From Paraburkholderia sp. CNPSo 3274 (lineage in GTDB: Bacteria; Pseudomonadota; Gammaproteobacteria; Burkholderiales; Burkholderiaceae): 64,000 nt of DNA. The position numbers and the translations under genes are program-made. This document shows positions 57,799 through 64,000 of the stretch, piece by piece (the stretch's first letter is position 1; each line of letters opens with the position of its first letter). Location: positions 1 to 64,000 of the forward strand of contig NZ_JAMBPR010000017.1 in assembly GCF_024206475.1 (NCBI RefSeq). Direction: 5' to 3'. The notes under the pieces were generated by a model, which saw only the letters and a program-made list of their open reading frames with translations, was not told where the DNA came from and searched no databases.

Positions 57799-59781
57799 TC
57801 AAAGACTGCGTTGGCGCAAGTCGCGCTGCAGGAAGCGCGCCGGATCGAGCTGGTCCGCAAGTTCCCGCTCCAGCGGCCACGGCTCGCCTTCGAGCTGCGA
57901 CGCGATCAGTTCCGCCCCCAGCCCCGCCCACACGAGTCCGCGCGAGCCAAACGCATACGCGCCGTAGAGGCCGCTTGCGCGCGGCAGGTCGAGCGGCCAT
58001 GCGCCGGCCAGACGCTGGGCGCCGCGGCGGGCGGCGTCTTCGTCGGCGAGCGGGCCGAGCATCGGCATGCGGTCACTGGTGACGCAGCGGAACGCCACGC
58101 GGCCCGCGAAATCGCTCTCTCGCTCGCTCTGAGCATCGGCAAGCTCAGGCAGCATCTGCGCGACGCGTTCGATATTCTCGGTATGGCCGGCGGCGCGCAG
58201 CGCGTCGTCGGCGTCGTCGACTTCGTAGGTGGCGCCTGCGAGTGTGACGCCGCCGTCGAGCGGCACCGCATAACCTTCGCCGATCACGGGCACGCGCAAG
58301 TTCGCGAGCGGGCTGGGATCGACGAGGGTGAGCTGGCCGCGCACGATGCGGGTGGGCGCATGCGCGAGCGCGGCGGCGCGCGAGGCGTCCTGGGCGTTGG
58401 CGAAGATCACCGCGGCCGCCTGGGCGACGAGCCGTCCGGCGTCGTCGAACACCTGCCATTCGTCGGAAGCGTCCTCGCCGGCGCGCGCAATGCGACCGAT
58501 ACGCACACCGAAACGTGTCTCGACCTGCGCGCCGGGCAACGCGGCGGCGTAGGCGCATTGGGCGCGGCAGAGCGTGGCCGGGTCGATCGCGCCGCCCTGC
58601 GGATAGAACCACCCACCCTGATTGAGCGCGACGCCGGCCAGCGCCTGCGCTTGCTCGCGCGTGACGGCGCTCACGAATTCTTCGGGATACCCGAACGATT
58701 CCAGCGCAGCGGCGACGGCACGCGATTCGTCGTCGGTGGCGAGATGGAGCAAGCCGGCGTGCGAGCGCCTGGGCGCATGGCCGGCGGCTTCGAGCGCGGC
58801 CCAGCGTTGCAGCGCGTAGAGAAACCCCGCGCGCGTGATGCGCGACGCGCTGCTGTCGTCGCGGGAAATCAGCGGATGAAACACGCCGGCCGGATTGCCC
58901 GATGCCTCGAGCGCCGGCGCGGCGTTGCGTTCGATGAGCGTCACGCGCCAGCCGCGCACGGCCAGCCGCTCGACGAGCGCACAGCCGGCGAGTCCCGCTC
59001 CCACGACGACGGCGTGCCGCTCGCGTAGCGCAAGCGGCAGCGGCGGCTCGTAGCGGCGCACGCGCCAGCGCGGCGCGAAGCGTCCGACCAGCATCTCCCA
59101 TTTGCCGTTGAAGCCTTCCACCTTGCGGTATTCGAAGCCGCTTTGCTGCAGCGCGCGCTTGACGTCCCCCGAACTGCTCCAGGTCGCGAAGGTGGCGTCC
59201 TCGCCGGCAATGCGAGCGAGCGCCTTGAAAATGGCCGGGGACCAGAGGTCCGGATTCTTCGCAGGGGCGAAGCCGTCGAGGTAGATCGCATCGGCGCGCA
59301 TCCACATTTTGGGAAATACCTCGAGCGCGTCGCCGAAAACGAGCGTGAGGGTGACGCGTCCGCCTTCGAATTCCAGGCGGTGTGTGCCCGGCACGAGCAT
59401 CGGCCAGGCGTTCACGAGTTCGCGCGCGAGCGGCGCTTCGCGTGCGTGCGCAACGACTGCGTCGAGTGCGGTCTGCAGGTCGTTGCGCGCGAACGGATGT
59501 TTTTCCACCGAAACGAAATGCAGGCGTTCGCAGCGCGCCGGGTCGTCGCGCCATGCCGACCACGTGGCGAGAAAGTTCACGCCCATGCCGAAGCCGGTTT
59601 CGGCCACGGTGAAGATCCGCCGGTTTTGCCAGCGCTGTGGTAACGCGTTGCCGTTCAGAAAGACGGCTTGGGCCTGTGCGAATGCGCCTGCAGCGCTGTG
59701 ATAAACGTCGCCGTAGATGGGCGAAAACGGCGTGCCGTCTTCCCGAAAAGCGAGCGTGGCGGGTGTCAGGGTGGCGGTCAT
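57799..59781 (-). CDS. mnmC: Bifunctional tRNA mnm5s2U biosynthesis enzyme MnmC
   Basis: The 660-residue fusion has an N-terminal SAM methyltransferase half (residues 1 to about 240; TVAETGFGMGVNFLATWSAW, IYLDGFAPAKNPDLWS) and a C-terminal FAD oxidoreductase half (AVVVGAGLAGCALVERLA). It removes the carboxymethyl group of cmnm5s2U34 and then methylates to mnm5s2U, downstream of MnmE/MnmG. mnmG is also in this window. The start at 59781 (MTATLTPATLAFRED) is chosen; an upstream in-frame extension of 71 residues is not family sequence. Confidence 0.95.
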   Translation of the reverse strand: MTATLTPATLAFREDGTPFSPIYGDVYHSAAGAFAQAQAVFLNGNALPQRWQNRRIFTVAETGFGMGVNFLATWSAWRDDPARCERLHFVSVEKHPFARNDLQTALDAVVAHAREAPLARELVNAWPMLVPGTHRLEFEGGRVTLTLVFGDALEVFPKMWMRADAIYLDGFAPAKNPDLWSPAIFKALARIAGEDATFATWSSSGDVKRALQQSGFEYRKVEGFNGKWEMLVGRFAPRWRVRRYEPPLPLALRERHAVVVGAGLAGCALVERLAVRGWRVTLIERNAAPALEASGNPAGVFHPLISRDDSSASRITRAGFLYALQRWAALEAAGHAPRRSHAGLLHLATDDESRAVAAALESFGYPEEFVSAVTREQAQALAGVALNQGGWFYPQGGAIDPATLCRAQCAYAAALPGAQVETRFGVRIGRIARAGEDASDEWQVFDDAGRLVAQAAAVIFANAQDASRAAALAHAPTRIVRGQLTLVDPSPLANLRVPVIGEGYAVPLDGGVTLAGATYEVDDADDALRAAGHTENIERVAQMLPELADAQSERESDFAGRVAFRCVTSDRMPMLGPLADEDAARRGAQRLAGAWPLDLPRASGLYGAYAFGSRGLVWAGLGAELIASQLEGEPWPLERELADQLDPARFLQRDLRQRSL

Positions 59782-60244
59782 GAGGAGCGCGAAGCCAGAG
59801 GTGAGGAAAAAACAGGTAAGGCTCGAGGCTGGAAAAAGCGTGTGGCGAAGGCTGATCGCGTCGCCGCAAACGCTTGCCGGGCCGGCGTTTGGCCGCATGC
59901 TGCGTTGGCGCGGCGCAACGCGTGCGGCGGGAAAAACGTCGCAGGCGGGGGGATTTGCGAGGGGGGACACCCCTAAAACGTCTGCAAGCTCCAAAAAACC
60001 CGCATTTCCCGCGCGAAATCTTCGAAACCCTTGTCGTTATTGGGTTTGCGCTGCGCTATCATAGCAAGCGCCGCCCAGGGAAGCGGCAGCACGGACGTTG
60101 CGGCATAAGACACACGCTAGCCGCCGCAACGCGAAAACGCCGGGGTGCTCCGGGTCCGTCGCTGCTCGACGGCGCGGCACGCGTCCGTATAATCGGCGCG
60201 TTCGCGCTGTTCGTGTCAACCTAAACACAGAAAGGAACTTCTCA
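59782..60244. other. Spacer between divergent mnmC and HU genes
   Basis: 463 bases with upstream regions of both genes. A TATAAT at 60188-60193 lies 51 bases before the HU start. No gene is seen. Confidence 0.5.
60165..60193 (+). promoter_or_regulatory. Predicted HU gene promoter
   Basis: TATAAT at 60188-60193 is a perfect -10 hexamer. At 17 bases upstream, CTCGAC (60165-60170) is a poor -35, so expression may depend on activators or an extended element. Confidence 0.45.
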
Positions 60245-60523
60245 ATGAATAAACAGGAACTGATCGACGCCGTCGCAGCACAGACGGGCGCTAGCAAGGC
60301 ACAAACCGGTGAGACGCTGGACACGCTCCTCGAAGTGGTCAAGAAGGCTGTGTCGAAGGGTGACGCGGTTCAGCTGATCGGCTTCGGCAGCTTCGGTTCG
60401 GGCAAGCGCGCAGCCCGTACGGGCCGCAACCCGAAGACCGGCGAAACCATCAAGATTCCCGCTGCCAAGACCGTCAAGTTCACGGCTGGCAAGGCGTTCA
60501 AGGACGCCGTCAACAAGCGCTAA
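60245..60523 (+). CDS. hup: HU-family DNA-binding protein
   Basis: The 92-residue histone-like protein bends and compacts DNA and acts as a dimer. The N-terminal helices ([19 protein letters not shown]) and the arm [20 protein letters not shown] with the conserved Arg and Pro are typical. AAAGGAAC precedes the ATG. A strong terminator follows immediately. Confidence 0.97.
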   Translation: MNKQELIDAVAAQTGASKAQTGETLDTLLEVVKKAVSKGDAVQLIGFGSFGSGKRAARTGRNPKTGETIKIPAAKTVKFTAGKAFKDAVNKR

Positions 60524-60546
60524 GGCATTGCCGCTTTAAGTTGACA

Positions 60547-60569
60547 CCCGCCCCTGGCGGGTTTTTTTT
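60547..60569 (+). terminator. Terminator of the HU gene
   Basis: CCCGCC (60547-60552), loop CCT, GGCGGG (60556-60561), then eight T. It is 24 bases after the stop codon. Confidence 0.9.
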
Positions 60570-60605
60570 CGCCTGCGCGGTTCATGCAGCGCGGGCGCAA
60601 AAGCA

Positions 60606-60633
60606 AACGGCGCCGCATTTTTGCGGCGCCGTT
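60606..60633 (-). terminator. Terminator of the CobW-type GTPase gene
   Basis: AACGGCGCCGCA (60606-60617) pairs perfectly with TGCGGCGCCGTT (60622-60633). On the minus strand TTTGCTTTTGC follows. It is 24 bases after the gene stop and may work in both directions. Confidence 0.75.
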
Positions 60634-60656
60634 GTTCGTTGAGCGCGTCGTTCGGG

Positions 60657-61994
60657 TTAGTCGGGACGGTGGACGATTTCGTCGTGATCGCCGTGATCAT
60701 GATCATGATCATGATCGTCGTCGTCGAGCTCCCAGGACGGGAACGGGTCGGCGTAGCCCAGCCAGGCTTCGGGGCCTGCCGCGTATTCCGCATCGGTGAG
60801 CAGGCACGCATCGAGTTTCGCGCGCCATGCGTCGCGCTCGAGATCCACGCCGATCATCACCAGCTCCTGGCGGCGGTCGCCGACGCTGGGGTCGTCGAGA
60901 TCGCCTTGCCAGTCGGCGGCGATTTCCTTTTCGAGTTCGGCGTCCTGCGGCCATTCCTCGCGCGGCAGCGCGGCCCACCATGTGCCCGCGGGACCGTGAC
61001 GACACACGCCGCCCGCCTGCGAGAGCGTGCCCGTCACGTCGTTGCGCGTGGCGAGCCAGAAGAAGCCCTTCGAGCGCAGCACGCCCTTCCACTCCTGGTT
61101 GAGCAGCGCCCAGAAGCGCTCGGGATGAAACGGGCGGCGCGCGCGATAAACGAAGTTGCTGATGCCGAACTCGTCGGCTTCGCTGCGCGGCTTATGCGTA
61201 TGCGCCGGATCGTGGCAATGCGCCGGGTCATCGCAATCGTCATGGTCATGCAGCGACGCGAGCCAGCCCGGCGCGCTCGACGCCGCATCGAAATCGAAGC
61301 GGCCGGTACGGATCACTTCCTCGAGCGGCACGTTGCCGAAGCGGCTCACCACCTGCACCGCGCGCGGATTGATGCGCGCGAGAATGTGCTGTAGGCGCGC
61401 GAGTTCGTCGTCGCTCACGAGGTCGGCCTTGTTCAGCACGAGCACGTCGCAGAACTCCACCTGATCGACGAGCAGTTCCACGATCGCGCGGTCGTCGTCT
61501 TCGCTCGTCGCAACACCTCGCTGCGCGAGTTGGTCGGCGCTCGCGTAGTCGCGCAGGAAGTTGAATGCGTCGACGACGGTGACCATCGTGTCGAGACGCG
61601 CGAACGCGTCGAGCGCGACGCCGTCGTCGCCAGCGAACGTGAAGGTTTCCGCGATCGGCATGGGCTCGGCCACGCCGGTCGATTCGATCACGATCGCGTC
61701 GAAGCGGTGGCCGGCGCGCGCCGGGTCGGCGAGGCGCTGGATCTCGGTGAGCAGGTCGTCGCGCAGCGTGCAGCAAATGCAGCCGTTCGACATTTCGACC
61801 ACGCGCTCTTCCACGCGCGAGAGCGCCGACGCGTCGCGCACGAGCGCGGCGTCGATGTTCACCGAGGCGAGGTCGTTGACGATCACCGCCACGCGCAGGC
61901 CTGCGCGGTTCGAAAGGATATGGTTGAGCAGCGTGGTCTTGCCCGCGCCCAGAAAACCCGAGAGCACGGTGACGGGCAGTGGCGGCTGGTTCAT
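60657..61994 (-). CDS. CobW/COG0523-family GTPase, probable zinc metallochaperone
   Basis: The 445-residue G3E GTPase has P-loop GFLGAGKTT (residues 13-21), metal-binding GCICC (residues 71-75, Cys72, Cys74, Cys75), and NKAD guanine-specificity motif. The C-terminal CobW domain follows. Two His/Asp-rich stretches, [19 protein letters not shown] in the middle and [16 protein letters not shown] at the end, favour zinc. Such proteins (ZigA, YeiR, ZNG1) supply zinc under limitation. I saw no Zur box upstream. The His tail is encoded by a hexanucleotide repeat. Confidence 0.9.
   Translation of the reverse strand: MNQPPLPVTVLSGFLGAGKTTLLNHILSNRAGLRVAVIVNDLASVNIDAALVRDASALSRVEERVVEMSNGCICCTLRDDLLTEIQRLADPARAGHRFDAIVIESTGVAEPMPIAETFTFAGDDGVALDAFARLDTMVTVVDAFNFLRDYASADQLAQRGVATSEDDDRAIVELLVDQVEFCDVLVLNKADLVSDDELARLQHILARINPRAVQVVSRFGNVPLEEVIRTGRFDFDAASSAPGWLASLHDHDDCDDPAHCHDPAHTHKPRSEADEFGISNFVYRARRPFHPERFWALLNQEWKGVLRSKGFFWLATRNDVTGTLSQAGGVCRHGPAGTWWAALPREEWPQDAELEKEIAADWQGDLDDPSVGDRRQELVMIGVDLERDAWRAKLDACLLTDAEYAAGPEAWLGYADPFPSWELDDDDHDHDHDHGDHDEIVHRPD
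60694..60717. repeat. Hexanucleotide repeat coding His-Asp tail
   Basis: About four copies of ATGATC in a row inside the CobW gene encode the alternating His-Asp tail on the minus strand. Slippage would change tail length by two residues per unit without frameshift. Confidence 0.7.
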
Positions 61995-62169
61995 CGCAGT
62001 TGTGGTGCAGAAAGTGAGTCGGGAGGCCCGCCGCGCGAAAGGATCGAAAACCTCGTAAGGGTGCGGCGCCAGTCAGCATTTTGCACCATGCACGCGCGCC
62101 GCGCAGGGCACGCGTGCCGCCGCTTTCAGGGCGCGAGCACGCCGTGGGCACTCAGCGCGGTTGAGCGCG

Positions 62170-62616
62170 CTACTGCATGAGATGCCACTTGCGCAGAATG
62201 TCGGCGATTTGCTGCGCGTACTGGTCGCGCATCGTTGGCGTTTCGGAATGGTAAGCACCGACGGCAGCCCACGTGTTGCCGTACTTGTTCATCTTCTGGC
62301 GCAGATGCCACGCGGCGATATAGACGTTCTTGCACGGCTCCATGAGCGTGCTTTGCGAAATGCCGTACTGCGAAAGCACGGGCAGATGCACGGAATTGAT
62401 CTGCATGACGCCGTAGTCGGTCGAACCGTTCGCATTCCTGTGTACTGCGTCGGGCCGGTTGTGCGACTCCTGCCAGGCAATGGCGCGCAGGATCAGTGGA
62501 TTGACCTTCTGGTAGCGCGCGGCCTCGTCGAAACAGTCCGCGTGCGCGAGCGTGCTGACGCTCGCGGTGACGAGCACCACGGCGGCGGCAAGCGTAGCGG
62601 ACCAGATGTTTTGCAT
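62170..62616 (-). CDS. Lytic transglycosylase (SLT domain, IagB-like)
   Basis: The 148-residue secreted protein has a Sec signal peptide (residues 1 to about 26, ending AHA-D) and an SLT fold with catalytic Glu50 in AWQESHN, followed by YGVMQINSVHLP. It cuts peptidoglycan glycan strands, often to make room for secretion machines. gspD, the type II secretin, starts 540 bases away on the opposite strand, which suggests but does not prove a link. A longer version with a GTG start at 62691 would add 25 residues. Confidence 0.88.
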   Translation of the reverse strand: MQNIWSATLAAAVVLVTASVSTLAHADCFDEAARYQKVNPLILRAIAWQESHNRPDAVHRNANGSTDYGVMQINSVHLPVLSQYGISQSTLMEPCKNVYIAAWHLRQKMNKYGNTWAAVGAYHSETPTMRDQYAQQIADILRKWHLMQ

Positions 62617-63156
62617 GACGACTCGCGCGGAAGCTGACAAAAGGGCAAGCAAAAGGGCAAGCAAAAAGACAAGCAAAGAGGCGAACGGCACAGCCTGAAG
62701 AATGACGCAATCTCTCGCTGGCCGGCCTGATTTCTGGCGAGCAATGCGGGAATTCCCACATAAAGACGGGGGAAACGTGCGTTGGCCATCCTTCGGGCCG
62801 CTCGTATGATACCGGTCACCGATGACGCGTCAAGCTGGCCGCTCGGACAAGGCGCGACGCTTCGAGCCGATCGAAGTCCGCGCGGCCCAGCTCGCGAGAC
62901 ACGCATGCTTACAAATAGCTTGGGATTACCGGCTGGCGCGGCTCGGCGATTAGAAGAATTCCCCGGAGAGCCATTTTTTGTGACAAATTCGACATGAAAA
63001 ACTGCTACTGTTCCATCTTTTGTTGACTAACGGACGACCGGGCTGAGGAGAGCCGGCGCCGGCACTAGTCAGAAAAGCACAGGCGAGTCGGCCCCACAGC
63101 CGTACGTCGAGGACGAATAGCCGCGCGCGTCTGCCGCTGGCTTCGATAAGACACCC
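62617..63156. other. Divergent spacer between the lytic transglycosylase and gspD
   Basis: 540 bases holding a purine-rich tandem repeat just upstream of the transglycosylase (62639-62676) and the gspD promoter region, which I could not place. No gene is seen. Confidence 0.5.
62637..62676. repeat. Short tandem repeat upstream of the lytic transglycosylase
   Basis: About three imperfect copies of AAAAGGGCAAGC, each 11-12 bases. They lie 20 bases upstream of the chosen start; in the longer reading they would code a Leu-Ala-rich hydrophobic stretch. Confidence 0.6.
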
Positions 63157-64000
63157 ATGAGAAGAAATCGTATGGCTTTGCGTCGCGTCGCCACGGCGCT
63201 GCTCGTGAGCGGACTCATTACGGCACAACTTGCCTACGCGCAGGTCACGCTCAATTTTGTCAACGCCGACATCGACCAGGTGGCGAAGGCAATTGGCGCC
63301 GCCACCGGCAAAACGATCATCGTCGATCCCCGCGTGAAGGGGCAGCTCAATCTCGTCTCCGAGAACTCTGTACCTGAAGACCAGGCGCTCAAGACCCTGC
63401 AGTCGGCGCTGCGCATGCAAGGTTTCGCGCTCGTGCAGGATCACGGCGTACTGAAGGTCGTGCCGGAGGCCGACGCCAAGCTGCAGGGCGTGCCCACCTA
63501 TGTGGGCAATGCGCCCACCGCGCGTGGCGACCAGGTGGTGACCCAGGTGTTCACGCTCAGGCACGAGTCGGCGAACAACCTGCTGCCAGTGCTGCGTCCG
63601 CTTATCTCGCCGAACAACACTATTGCCGCCTACCCGGCCAACAACACGCTCATCGTCACCGACTATGCGGACAACGTGCGCCGCATCGCCTCGATCATTG
63701 CGGGTGTGGACTCGGCCGCCGGCCAGCAGGTGCAGGTGGTGCCGCTGCACAACGCCAATGCGCTCGACATCGCGCCGCAAATCGCGAAGATGCTGGACCC
63801 GGGCGCGATCGGCGCCTCGGACCCGTCGCTGAAGGTTTCCGTCGTCGCCGACCCGCGCACCAACTCGCTGATGCTGCGCGCCTCGAACGCGCAACGCCTT
63901 GCCTCCGCGGTCCAGCTCTCGAAGCAGCTCGACGCGCCGACCAGCATGCCGGGCAACATTCACGTCGTCCCGCTGCGCAACGCCGACGCCACACAGCTCG
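63157..64000 (+). CDS. gspD: Type II secretion outer-membrane secretin GspD (N-terminal part)
   Basis: The first 281 residues are visible and the frame is open at the edge. A signal peptide (residues 1 to about 29, ending AYA-Q) is followed by the N0 domain (VTLNFVNADIDQVAKAIGAATG) and the N1-N2 repeats (VFTLRHESANNLLPVLRPL, VQVVPLHNANALDIAPQIAKML, VHVVPLRNADATQL pattern). These ring domains lie in the periplasm below the pore. In Burkholderiaceae gspD heads or neighbours a gsp cluster. The ATG at 63157 is chosen; another in-frame ATG is five codons later. Confidence 0.93.
   Translation, partial: MRRNRMALRRVATALLVSGLITAQLAYAQVTLNFVNADIDQVAKAIGAATGKTIIVDPRVKGQLNLVSENSVPEDQALKTLQSALRMQGFALVQDHGVLKVVPEADAKLQGVPTYVGNAPTARGDQVVTQVFTLRHESANNLLPVLRPLISPNNTIAAYPANNTLIVTDYADNVRRIASIIAGVDSAAGQQVQVVPLHNANALDIAPQIAKMLDPGAIGASDPSLKVSVVADPRTNSLMLRASNAQRLASAVQLSKQLDAPTSMPGNIHVVPLRNADATQL

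Noticed and set aside
62950..63963. 337-codon minus-strand frame opposite gspD
   Set aside because: The plus strand codes the secretin with clear N0-N2 domains; the minus frame has Arg/His-rich low-quality sequence.

Overview
The window is a GC-rich, densely coded stretch of a betaproteobacterial chromosome. Gene content and order (rsmG-parAB next to a complete atp operon, putA-priA-hemE, phhA-phhB, several Liv-type ABC transporters, gspD) fit the family Burkholderiaceae, most likely Paraburkholderia, Caballeronia or Burkholderia chromosome 1, not far from the replication origin. No rRNA, tRNA, CRISPR array or prophage was seen. The only mobile DNA is one end of an IS3-type element at the left edge.

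Layout: 1-246 is the end of an IS whose insertion appears to have split the terminator of a branched-chain amino acid binding protein gene. 1.5-9.8 kb carries putA (with a putative autoregulatory operator over its promoter), a tiny membrane-protein ORF, priA and hemE. 10-13.3 kb carries a lipoprotein PheC (cyclohexadienyl dehydratase), a structured intergenic region that may encode a small RNA, and an acyl-CoA synthetase. 13.6-21.4 kb is the full F1Fo ATP synthase operon atpIBEFHAGDC, with REP-like palindromes in two of its spacers. 21.7-27.3 kb is an anion permease, parB, parA, rsmG and mnmG, with two perfect parS sites; one lies inside mnmG and the other forms the stem of a Rho-independent terminator.

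27.5-39.6 kb holds two complete branched-chain-type ABC importers. The first has a fused LivM-LivG protein and two tandem paralogous binding proteins. The second (livG-livF-binding protein-livH-livM) lies beside a GMC dehydrogenase gene, mmsA and a divergent lysR gene, an arrangement like the 3-hydroxypropionate catabolic cluster (hpdH-mmsA-hpdR). 44.5-47.1 kb carries a CYTH protein and the phenylalanine hydroxylase pair phhA-phhB with a divergent Lrp-type regulator. 47.2-50 kb carries a DUF3717 protein and a two-component system. 50-57 kb carries a SET-domain methyltransferase, an Old Yellow Enzyme, a glutamine amidotransferase, a MarR regulator with a cysteine-bearing tail, a YbdK-type ligase and a cation:proton antiporter. 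57.8-64 kb carries mnmC, an HU gene, a CobW-type zinc GTPase, a lytic transglycosylase and the start of the type II secretin gene gspD, which runs off the right edge.

The most interesting signals are not in ordinary genes. They are the parS/terminator composite, the PutA operator-promoter overlap, the candidate small RNA with an anti-Shine-Dalgarno motif, a 15-bp inverted repeat built on two perfect DnaA boxes near 57.6 kb, and a low-GC spacer near 54 kb with DnaA-like boxes and four 11-bp tandem repeats.
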